Source of the DNA: Psococerastis gibbosa
Lineage: Eukaryota; Arthropoda; Insecta; Psocodea; Psocidae
Assembly (NCBI GenBank): GCA_963971405.1
Contig: OZ020491.1
Location: 20,702,855-20,766,854, forward strand
DNA: 64,000 nucleotides
Reading direction: 5' to 3'
The translations under genes and the position numbers were made by a program. Below, piece after piece: positions 55,700-64,000 of this stretch. Under the pieces are notes generated by a model, which made no database searches, had not been told where the DNA came from, and saw only the letters and a list, made by a program, of their open reading frames with translations. The first letter of the stretch is position 1. Every line of letters starts with the position of its first letter.

Positions 55700-56305
55700 C
55701 ATTGAATATATTATAACACTATTGTTATATTGTAGTTATAATGCTATATGCTCACTATTAGCAGTACTTTAATTTTTCTTTTTCTTTAAGAAATAAACTG
55801 TATTGCATCGTATCGAGTACATTTTGATGCATAGCATGTAAGTGTTTTCCCCTCAGGCTGTCTCTTAATAGACGAACACGCGATCGGTTCACGTACGAGG
55901 TAGCAATTGTATTGCAAGATATTGTGACACGATCTGGACAAAAGGCGTGTATTGTGTATTGAGTGCATGAAATTCGGCGCAGGCATCCGTAAAAACTCTG
56001 CGTGAGGGCGACTTTCAGGGGCCCCACTTATCTACTTTGATTACAGTGAGACAAACAGCTCTTACCTGCGTCTACTGTCGTCTGTCAAGTGGGAAAATAA
56101 TGTAATCTCGGTGGCAATTTTACTTTAGATCGAAGGTAAATTTATAAGAAGACCGTTTCGTGGCAACCACTCATCATAAACCGCAACCAATTTAATTTAC
56201 GGACCGAAAGTTGTGGTTACTTTATATATTCGTTATTCGAGACGTGGTCTTGTTATAATTCACCTCCTCCTTAAGTTAGATTGTTGTTCGTTTTAATTTC
56301 CTATT
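55700..56305. other. No feature recognised
   Basis: No repeat match; short minus-strand open frames without family signal. Confidence 0.35.
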
Positions 56306-56307
56306 CA

Positions 56308-56396
56308 TACATTAGTATAAGGAAAGCTCTGTGATGGTCGAAATTATCGATTTCGAGATTCCAACGGATTTACACGTTTTGAAGTCGCAGCTCTAT
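56308..56396 (+). repeat. Repeat family A, left-end fragment
   Basis: ttagtataaggaaagctctg, atggtcgaaatt and ggatttacacgttttga; truncated after about 90 bp. Confidence 0.7.
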
Positions 56397-56464
56397 CAGT
56401 CTTTCACGGGAAATATTGATCAAAATTCCATAAAGGTCACCAACTTTAAAAGCAATTCTGTCAA

Positions 56465-56895
56465 TTCTGTTTCGGAGGGCATGTAAATCAGGCGGTCCCG
56501 GGTCATCCTAGTTTTGTGAAAAGCCCGTATTACACTGTAAAACATTTTATAAAAGATATTTTATAAAAGTTATTTGACAAAGATCTTTGATAGTGTAATA
56601 GGCCATATTTTATAAAACATTTCTTTTTTAAAATTTCTTTTATAAAATGTAATAGGTTGGCATTACATTTTATAAAAGAATTTGAAGAAGATTCCACAAT
56701 GGCGAAGTTCAGTTGGACTGTTGAAACTTTCTTTTATAAAAGACCCATTCTTCAAATATTTTATAAAATATGTTATAAAATATGTTTTATAAAATTTTTT
56801 ACAGTGTAATATGGGCCTAAGGGAGGGCTTTATAGCCCTAACTCCGCTAGGTTGGCTTAGTAATAGAACAACATTTATTATTTATTATTTATCCC
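56465..56895 (+). repeat. tRNA-derived SINE, family 1, copy 4, interrupted by a MITE
   Basis: ttcggagggcatgtaaatca to catcctagtt is the left part. ggagggctttatagccctaa and gctaggttggcttagtaata is the right part. A MITE at 56522-56818 separates them. Confidence 0.82.
56522..56818. mobile_element. MITE with GCCCGTATTACACTGTAAAA ends, nested in a SINE
   Basis: gcccgtattacactgtaaaa on the left is mirrored by ttacagtgtaatatgggc on the right. The inside is almost wholly made of ttttataaaa blocks. Confidence 0.8.
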
Positions 56896-56899
56896 CTGC

Positions 56900-57325
56900 A
56901 CAACCTACCCTCAGAATATTATTTAGTATTTCTTTTCAATTTTCAAAGGCGGGAAAAAGGCCACCAAATGATGCCCGTTTCTAGGCTCTTTGTAATGGGT
57001 TGTAACTGTTTGTACTGTGTTGGTGCGCTGTGAGTCAATCGTTCTACGTTCTACCCAACGTTTTTGAACCATTGCCCAGCAATGTCAAGAGTGCACATTC
57101 TGTGCTACCAACTGTGACTGACAACAGAGAGGAGTCTCAGCAACACATAAATACGTTGTGAAAGCTATGTGATAAGGCCTGTTGTTGCGACGATAAAAAA
57201 AATATTGTGGTATGACTAAGAGCGTGGTAGTTTTTCTATAGTTGGTAAGATCTGACTCATTCCTAACATTAGCCCATGTTGATGATGCATAATAGTTTAA
57301 ATGTAACTTAAAGTAGTATGAAGAG
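56900..57325. other. No gene; left flank of a local duplication
   Basis: 57255-57330 (acattagcccatgttgatga) recurs at 57720-57785 beyond a MITE and SINE. Confidence 0.4.
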
Positions 57326-57328
57326 AGC

Positions 57329-57677
57329 AAGGGCAGATTTTAAGAGGGGGGGGGGGTCCGAACCCTCTGACCCCCCCCCCCCCAAAAAAAATGTACTTAC
57401 ACTAGAAACTGGATAACAATGGGTTTACAGTGAGAATGACTTTCACCTGAAAGGTTGTTGGTTCGAGTCCTACACTTCCTATATTTTCTGGCCATGCTTC
57501 GGAGGGCATGTAAAGCAGGCGGTCCCGGGCTTTCTTAGTTGAGTGTAAGAGAGAGCTTTATAGCCCTAACTCCGCTAGGTTGGCTTAGTAATGGAACAAA
57601 AAAAGTCCTTATTTATTTATTTATAACCCACTGAACCTGCCCGCTGATCCCTTAATTGGAAGCAAAATCCGCCCTTG
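57329..57677. mobile_element. MITE with AAGGGCAGATTTT-like ends, poly-G/poly-C inside, SINE nested
   Basis: agggcagattttaagaggg on the left, aaaatccgccctt on the right. Runs of G (57343-57355) and C (57371-57384) face each other. A SINE (57440-57628) is inserted. Confidence 0.6.
57440..57628 (+). repeat. tRNA-derived SINE, family 1, copy 5
   Basis: ttcacctgaaaggttgttgg, ttcgagtcc (B box), ggtcccgggc and the full tail ending cttatttatttattta. Confidence 0.85.
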
Positions 57678-57884
57678 GAAGAGGTTATTCTCGCAGTCCG
57701 GATTCCATTCCAATGCATTCCAAACATTAGCCTATGTTGATGATGCATTATAGTTTTGAAGTAGCTTAAAGAAGTATGAAGAGAGTAGTAGGATCTGAGT
57801 AGGAGTTACGAATCAGTAAATTCTACCAGAGTGACACGTTCACGACTTCTTGACGGGGATTGCCCAAATTTTGGGGGATGTAGT

Positions 57885-58012
57885 TTTGTCGCTTTGGGAT
57901 GTAGTATTGTCGCTTTGGGATGCAATATTGTAGCTTTGGGATGCAATATTGTAGCTTTGGGATGCAATATTGTAGCTTTGGGATGCAATATTGTAGCTTT
58001 GGGATGCATCAT
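57885..58012. repeat. 21-bp minisatellite, about 6 copies
   Basis: ctttgggatgcaatattgtag repeated, with early units ending tcg. The unit is 7 codons, so frames stay open on both strands. Confidence 0.92.
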
Positions 58013-58069
58013 ATTATTATGTTTATTCAACGATAGTAGTCCAGTTAGTCAGCAAACAGTAGTAGTCAG

Positions 58070-58255
58070 AATGGCGTAGAGGTAACGACTCGGACTATCA
58101 TCCAGAAGGTGACTGGTTCGAGTCCCAGCCGAATGCCAAAATTTTCTAGTGGTACAATTATTTATCTACTGACTACTGACTACTGACTACCATGCTTCGG
58201 AGGGCATGTAAAGCCGGCGGTCCCGGCAGTCTTCCCTGACTGTCGATAGGTTAAA
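58070..58255 (+). repeat. tRNA-derived SINE, family 1-like, divergent
   Basis: ggcgtagaggtaacgactcg (A-box-like), gactggttcgagtcccagcc (B box), then catgcttcggagggcatgta and ggcggtcccgg. The tail differs from other copies. A (gactact)n run lies inside. Confidence 0.7.
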
Positions 58256-58334
58256 CAGGAGGCTGTTGATGCAACCTGAAAACTCCTGTACCACGGGTAG
58301 TACCACCCCGACACGAATTTACTTTTACTTTAGT

Positions 58335-58695
58335 CAGCAAACTCCTGACCTGTACCTCCTCGCGGTGAGGGGCGGGCAACGTCAACATTCAATGACGGCT
58401 AACACAGGCAGGTACCGAGTGGGGTTCGGTCGAAGACCCCCCGCCTAACTCCGTGGAGTTAGGGCATGGGCACCCTCTTGTCCATGGGATACGAAAAGCT
58501 CCCTAAAGGCGGACGAACTGGATCCTGGCAACAGGTGACGGTCAACGGCATAGGATGCGGAAGGCAAGGGGAAACCACCGCTTTATAGGCTCAAGTGGCA
58601 TCCCAAGAACCAGCAACCATGTATAATTCGAGGCATCGAAGGCACATGTTGCTGCTAACCAGCCATCCGGCTGTGACTTGAAGAAGAAGAGTTAG
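58335..58695. other. G/C-rich block of unknown origin
   Basis: Markedly richer in G+C than its surroundings, with cctaactccgtggagttagg (a hairpin) and gcggaaggcaaggggaaacc. It may be the 5' region of a retroelement; I cannot name it. Confidence 0.4.
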
Positions 58696-58754
58696 TGTCG
58701 TTGAGGTCGTGTCTCATGTCACTCTATATTTTTGAAGACCTAGAGTGGCTAAGT

Positions 58755-58930
58755 GCCTAGAACCGGTACACATGGCCGATTCTTGCAGTCGGTATTGGCC
58801 ATTTCCTTTGTAGGCGAAGGGTTTGGTGAATATTCGGTGCAAAATCGCAGTCTAATTCAGAAGATTTCTATGATCTGGCGTGTCTAGGGGACAATAGTGC
58901 ACTTTCGTGCTGTCGGCTTCTCCGGACTTA
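58755..58930. mobile_element. Possible MITE end, GGTACACATGGCCGA
   Basis: aaccggtacacatggccgat resembles the ends of 10597-10861. No clear right end is seen. Confidence 0.35.
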
Positions 58931-58969
58931 GCCTGATGATGGGAGTAGCACCCACTCCCGAAACGTCGC
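58931..58969 (+). ncRNA. Hammerhead ribozyme core, intact catalytic residues
   Basis: CTGATGA (58933-58939), stem II GGGAGT/ACTCCC of 6 bp with a 7-nt loop, GAAAC (58960-58964) and GTC (58965-58967) follow the hammerhead order. Stem III would be the tiny palindrome ACGT, as in Penelope-like minimal hammerheads that act as dimers. Stem I is only 2 bp (GC/GC) as read, which may prevent cleavage. It may mark a Penelope-like terminal repeat. Confidence 0.55.
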
Positions 58970-59164
58970 CCCCTTCCCCTGACAATGAGCTCAGCCCTAG
59001 TTGTTCGATGACTATTTACTCAGCTGGCAATGTAAGTCCAACTAACACTTTGTTAAACATGTATTTATTTAAAAAAAAAATAATGAAAAAAGATACCCAT
59101 TTAGGCCGGACCTGACAACTGATACCTATCATTTGACGCTGATCGATATTGTTATTATTAATTT

Positions 59165-59225
59165 ATTATTATTACTGAATCGGCTCACATAGGCTAAATA
59201 CGTCTGCCGATTCAATAATAACAAC
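59165..59225. repeat. Short inverted repeat
   Basis: ttattattactgaatcggc and gccgattcaataataa face each other over about 30 bp. Confidence 0.6.
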
Positions 59226-59542
59226 AAAAATAATCGCAAGCGTCACGTAAATGGTAAGTATTGGGCCTAAGCCTGAATATTTTGAACGTTTTTTTGGCAC
59301 TTTTAACTTCAAAAATAAAACGTTTGGATTTTATAGATATATTACGGGGATCCGGGGGTCTCCCTCGTGGGAACATTTGGCGAAAATGTAGACGCACCGT
59401 AAATGGTTTTTCTGGACTTTATTTTTGTCATTATAGTGTTTTTATTCATGTTTGCTATTGGTGGTGCATAAGGATCTAGGCCGCGTGGGCCCTAAGCCAG
59501 GGTTTTCTGGACTTATTGGGTAAATCCGGTTCGGATTAGTTT

Positions 59543-60400
59543 TTGTTTTCCAATTTATACGTAGTATAAGGAAAGCTTTGTGATGGTCGAAATTTTCGAT
59601 TCCGAGATTTCAACGGATTTACACGTTTTGAGGTCCCAGGAACCCAAAAATGTTGTTTTTACGAAATGTCTGTCTGTCGCTCTTTCGCTCTGTCTGTCTG
59701 TCTGTCTGTTCATCCATTTCCGGGCAAACTATTCAGTCGATTTTAATGAAGTTTAGCTTGTAGGTTCACAAAAATCATATCTCCAGACCATTTTTTTTTA
59801 TTTTCGGCTAACTCAATTTTGGGGGGTTTTATTCTCAAAAAACTAAAAAAAAAACGCATAAAAAGATTATTTATCAAAAACGGCTACAACGATTTCTTTT
59901 AAATTCACATATATTGTAGTCATCATTAATGTTAACAAAATGCGGTGGGTGGCTTGCCCCTTAATAAATTGCTTCTGGGGGTAAAAAATAAAAATAACTC
60001 AATTTTCATGAAAAATGACTAAAAGATAATTTTTCAGCGGAACCTTTCTATCGATGATTTCTACCTTCAGGTATGTTTTAGGTGTTCAATACAGTAACAA
60101 ACCCAAAAAGGTTGCGTTCCCAAAAAAATATTTGGTTCTGTGCAAAAAATTATTTATTGAAGAAATTTTGGAAAATTCACGCTCCAATATATTGCGTGTC
60201 ATTGTTACTACTGTTACAATGCATTGGTAGGTTCGTTCCAGAATATGCAATTGGGGTTTAAGCTGTTTTTAATGTATCGAGGTGGACTCCCCCCCCCCCC
60301 CCTGGGGATCCGATATTTAACCGTAGGGAAATTATATACCATGTCTATCTACTAATATATAAATTGGATAGCATGTTCGAGTAAATTCGGACCGGTTCTT
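59543..60400 (+). repeat. Repeat family A, near-complete copy
   Basis: tgttttccaatttatacgta to ataaattggatagcatgttc, gagtaaattcggaccggttc. Has (gtct)n at 59667-59710 and a poly-C tract at 60290-60302. Confidence 0.8.
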
Positions 60401-60599
60401 TTTTTTAATTTTTCTTGTATTAAACATTTTCAGTAAGATTGGTCCTATACCTGTAAGTCTACTGTTCCACGAAAAAAATTCAAGGAAACTTAACACTAAA
60501 GAAGTCACTCAAATCAAAATTTTAGCAAATGTCTTGAAACCAATTAACTACGATATTTATCTATTTTTATTTATAAATCTTTTCCTTTTTTGCAATACT

Positions 60600-60880
60600 A
60601 ACGGCCTTACCATGTTGAATCCATGAGAGCAGAGCATGTTTCAAACTGCGGCAAACTTGGTAGTGTGCACAGCGTTGGCAGGAGAACATGTTGGGACATG
60701 ATAACGCGCTGAGACTATACCAGTCCGTCTACCTGAGTGTCGAGTCCGGGTCACCTCCGATTTAATCGTGAGACTTTACCAAGTTCCCCAGGTGGTTCGG
60801 AATCCACTATTATCAGGAGGTCCACCCTGTCAGGGGTGCTTAAAGCAGAAATGCTGAAAGTAGGCGTTGGAAAAAAAACC
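60600..60880 (+). repeat. Repeat family D, copy 2
   Basis: Matches 43700-44040; one extra segment (caaactgcggcaaacttggt) is present here. Confidence 0.7.
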
Positions 60881-61079
60881 AATATTACAACCATTTTCAG
60901 CAGTTTCTATGACACTATAGGAATAGTAGTGGAAACGTTATTGCGAAGTGAAATTAATTTGAAAATGCATCCCATATTTGATTTGCTGATTGCGGTTTTC
61001 CACACATCCTGATTGCCCCTAATATCTTTTAATCTGAAATATGGTGAATGCTATTAACTTTATTTCCGTTTATTTTCAG

Positions 61080-61206
61080 ATCTGATCATTTTACTTGCGA
61101 AAGTGAACAGCATCGATGACGCCATGGGGAATGTTGCATCTGCAATTTTGATGTACGCTCTCGAGGCGGCATGGGTATTTCAAAGGCTTATTGACCAAGA
61201 CTACAG
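61080..61206 (+). CDS. Candidate internal exon of an unidentified gene
   Basis: Preceded by a strong pyrimidine tract and acceptor (ttccgtttattttcag) and followed by donor tacag|gtgagc. Only one frame is open across it (phase 1 in, 2 out) and encodes LIILLAKVNSIDDAMGNVAS then AILMYALEAAWVFQRLIDQD, a helical segment. It is outside any repeat. It could belong to the gene starting at 18993 or to another; the protein family is not recognised. Confidence 0.5.
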
Positions 61207-61239
61207 GTGAGCTGGCCAAAATATTTATCTTGTCACGAC

Positions 61240-61535
61240 AGAGTAGTGGTACGGACTCTGACTTTCACCCGAAAGGTTGTTGGTTCGAGTCCCACACTGG
61301 CTATATTTTCTGGCCATGCTTCGGAGATTATTAAAGAATTCTGAAGCATTAGATGACTGAAAATCAAGTATTGGTCTCTTAAACCAAATCATAGTAAAAA
61401 AATTACTTCTAATGACAAAGATTTAGTGGAAGGTGGTTCCAGGGTCTATCTAGTTGAGTGGAAGAGAGGGCTTTATAGCCCTAATTCCGCTAGGTTGGCT
61501 TAGTAATATAACAAAAAAGTCCTTATTTACTATCA
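61240..61535 (+). repeat. tRNA-derived SINE, family 1, copy 6, with insertion
   Basis: agtagtggtacggactctga and ggttcgagtcccacactggc to ccatgcttcggag, then about 100 bp of foreign AT-rich sequence (61328-61430), then ctagttgag and the tail. Confidence 0.8.
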
Positions 61536-61659
61536 TTCTGTGTTATTTGTTCAACAAATTATTATTTTTGAAGTGTAACTTCTTATGGGAAGGTCTTAGA
61601 ATCAGAATTGCTATCCTTTTTTAGTGGCTCAAACACTCTCAAGCTCAGGGAAAAACACC

Positions 61660-62010
61660 TGTTATGTGCGGCATACTACTCGATTTTAATGAAATTCGGC
61701 CTGTGGTTCATAAAATTTATTCCTCGAGATTCGATACCTTTTCTGCTTTGGGCTTTTCAATTTTTAAAATTCCCATAACGGCATTTAAAAACTTTTTTCT
61801 CAGACAGTATATTTTTAAGTAAGTTACATCGTAGTGGTTATTAGTGTGATTAATACCCACTAGGTTGCTTTTCCCATGATATTTTGGTTAATTCAAGTGA
61901 TAGGTGAAGTTATACTTCTATCGTGTGGTCACAAGCATGGGGTGGTTACAAGAGGTGGGGGGGGGGGGGTAAAAAGCGCCCCCCCCCCCTTGGGGCTGGA
62001 CATGGCCTTG
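61660..62010 (+). repeat. Repeat family A, decayed copy
   Basis: actcgattttaatgaaattc, cctcgagat, ttgggctttt and taggttgcttttccca in family order. Poly-G and poly-C tracts at 61957-61990 face each other. Confidence 0.5.
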
Positions 62011-62307
62011 AGTTTAACCACTTTTGAACCGACGACGCTAATATAATTTTTCGTCAGCCAGAAAACTCATGGCGTCGGTTTTCTGCCTTACCCATGAACA
62101 ATAAACGCTCCTATCACCTGAAGTTAGCGCATTCTCGTGAAATTCCCGAGATCTGGTTACTAACAAAATGCTGGCCGGTGTGTTTAGCTGTTTTCAAGGT
62201 AATGATAATTGTACTGCAACAGCGTGGGAGGTGTGGGCGTTGCACTGTACATCCAGCCAAGTTAATTATCGCAATAATCTGCCGCAGCCAAAGGAAGGTA
62301 GGCTTGA

Positions 62308-62705
62308 GTAAAGCTAGAACTATACGGGCGCTGAAAACGTCGCGATTCTAACGTCGCGTCAACGCTCGTTGACCGCGGCTATGGAACTTCCAGACGGCAG
62401 ACTACACGAGCGCTGAAAACGTCGCGTGAGGACGCGTAAACCGACGTTAGGTACGCGACGTAACTAGGACCGAACAGGACTATACGGGCGATTTCAACGT
62501 CGCGTCGGGCCATTCGAGTAAACAAGTATTCGTGGTGCTGTGTATTTTTGTCTGATTTTTTTGCTTTTTTGACGATGTTTGACGTCGAAAAGCTTATAAT
62601 TTGTGTTTAAAAACGCGGCGGTTTTAATGTCCATATAGTCAGCAATATTTTTCGTCCGACGTTGGCGTTAATCGCGACGTTTTTTCTGCATCCGTATAGT
62701 CCTAG
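62308..62705. mobile_element. CpG-rich MITE with AAAGCTAGAACTATACGG ends
   Basis: The left end aaagctagaactatacgggc is mirrored by ccgtatagtcctagcttt on the right. The interior is dense in acgtcgcg/cgcgacgt motifs in both directions. Confidence 0.8.
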
Positions 62706-62709
62706 CTTT

Positions 62710-63200
62710 AAGTCTGGAGCAGGCGTGTAAGACGTAAGCGCATGCAATAAAACAGCATAACATCGTGGCTGAGATTAAGCTTTCAGGTTAACGTTATAAG
62801 CTAAATACAGCCAAAATAAAGCTTTAAAGTTTGCCAGGGACCCAAGGTCAAGTGCGCTGAACGTACTGCCTTGCGCCCTTGCCATTTCCTTTAACATTAC
62901 CCCTACGTTTCACCGTTATAGGCGCCAACTATTAAAATTAGAAATTAATAACTAAAATGTAAAATTATGTTGTTACGAGGATTTATGTTCAGAATACTTT
63001 GAGTTACCTAATCTTGAGAAATGTGCTAAATTTTATCAATGTCAAGTGATAACCCCATTGGAATTTCAAGAGCTAGGAACCCAACCATGGCAATAACAGA
63101 TATAAGCATAGCTCTGTTATCAAAAAACCTTGCCGGTTGTCATGATGGAACTGAGCCACAATTTTATTTTCAGACTGTAGCAGTGCTGTGATGCGATACC
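62710..63200. other. No feature recognised
   Basis: No repeat match or supported exon. Confidence 0.35.
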
Positions 63201-63204
63201 AATT

Positions 63205-63800
63205 TTTTGCTTTCCTATGCATTCATAGTATAACAAGGCCGTAGCCAAGGGGGGGTTCATGGGAGTTCAAACCCCCCGACATGAAAAGGCTTGATACTAG
63301 ATAGAATTGGATTTTGAGAGGAAAAATAAAAACCACTATGTAATATCCAATGAAATTTCTAACCCCTCTCCCCGAAAAAAATCCTGGCTACGGCCTTGTA
63401 GTATAAGGAAAGCTTCGTCGGTCTGTCTGTTCATCGATTATTGGGCAAACTACGGCATAGATTTTGATGAAATTCGGCATTAGGTTAAAAAAAAATCATA
63501 TTTCGGGAGTATTTTTCAATTTTGGGCTAACGCTTCCCCCTTGATAATTTGGCTCAGGGCGAAAAAAATAAAATAAAAGGTTCAATTTTCATGAAAAAAT
63601 GACTCCTTTTCTGATGTACCTTTCTATCGATGCTTTCAGGTATATTTTGGGTGTCAAATTGAGTAACAAACCCGACCAGGATGCTTTTCCCAGCGAGGTT
63701 ATGTTTTTGACGAAAAAATATTATTTTAATTACGGGAACTATGTAATATCCGTGCCCTAATACATTCCATACCATGACATGACATTGTTACTACTATACA
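63205..63800 (+). repeat. Repeat family A copy with MITE in its left end
   Basis: ttgctttcc..agtataa, then the MITE, then agtataaggaaagcttcg, followed by the family body (ttgggctaacg; tttctatcgatg; ttttgggtgtcaaatt). Confidence 0.75.
63234..63398. mobile_element. CAAGGCCGTAGCCA MITE, intact 165-bp copy
   Basis: Ends CAAGGCCGTAGCCA / TGGCTACGGCCTTG. TAGTATAA is duplicated exactly on the two sides (63226-63233, 63399-63406), an 8-bp target duplication as in hAT elements. Confidence 0.9.
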
Positions 63801-64000
63801 TAGTATTATATTCGCCTGTCCACTACAGATTTTATAATTGTCTCGTCATTCATTGCTTTATGAATGGGAAAATTGAGTCAGCCAAAATTTATACCTGGGT
63901 CAATTATTTGTAGTATTTGAGTACCGTACGTACTCTTACGTATGTACTCTTACGGTTACTACACTTATTTATAAATAAGAAAGTATGTACGGGTTCCCTC

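Noticed and set aside
57806-58079. Repetitive small proteins on both strands
   Set aside because: The 21-bp minisatellite keeps all such frames open; no evidence of coding.
58335-58695. Ribosomal RNA fragment as an explanation of the G/C-rich block
   Set aside because: No stretch of universally conserved rRNA text is visible; left as unknown.
1-64000. CRISPR arrays, operons, prokaryotic defence systems
   Set aside because: The tandem repeats lack unique spacers and the sequence is clearly eukaryotic, with spliceosomal introns.

Overview
This is a 64 kb window of AT-rich, intron-rich, transposon-laden animal nuclear DNA. Two conserved genes, spliceosomal introns, mariner, hAT, Penelope-like and RTE/I/Jockey-type relics and many MITEs point to an invertebrate, most likely an arthropod. 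The species cannot be told from the sequence. There are no bacterial features, operons or CRISPR arrays. Most short open frames lie inside repeats.

Host genes. (1) Positions 261-5712 (+): the last five coding exons of a MAN1/LEMD3-type inner nuclear membrane protein, from the end of its last membrane helix through the winged-helix and UHM/RRM regions to the stop codon. The N-terminal part lies upstream of the window. (2) Positions 18639-7318 (-): a complete 12-exon gene for a mitochondrial LRPPRC/bicoid-stability-factor-like pentatricopeptide protein of 969 residues. Every exon phase agrees, and one intron appears to use a GC donor. The two genes converge, with about 1.6 kb between their stop codons. 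(3) About 350 bp upstream of LRPPRC, on the + strand, a 62-codon open exon ends in a strong splice donor at 19180, suggesting a divergently transcribed gene. Another convincing but unidentified exon sits at 61080-61206 (+).

Repeats. From about 19.7 kb to the end the window is nearly all mobile-element debris, and the introns of the two genes hold the same families. They include a Penelope-like element with a GIY-YIG relic and inverted terminal repeats carrying hammerhead-ribozyme-like cores (7834-8926); a separate intact hammerhead core at 58931-58969; about 18 fragments of non-LTR retrotransposons; a tRNA-derived SINE family; a large family of foldback MITEs whose ends start GGCG..TTCCAC; a second foldback family ending TTAAGAGTGTAC; hAT-type MITEs with 8-bp target duplications; a palindromic mariner nested in a hAT element; and a 72-bp satellite of about 13 copies (54757-55690). 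The most informative observations are the nested insertions, which give a relative order of transposition, and the ribozyme-like and tRNA-like structured elements.
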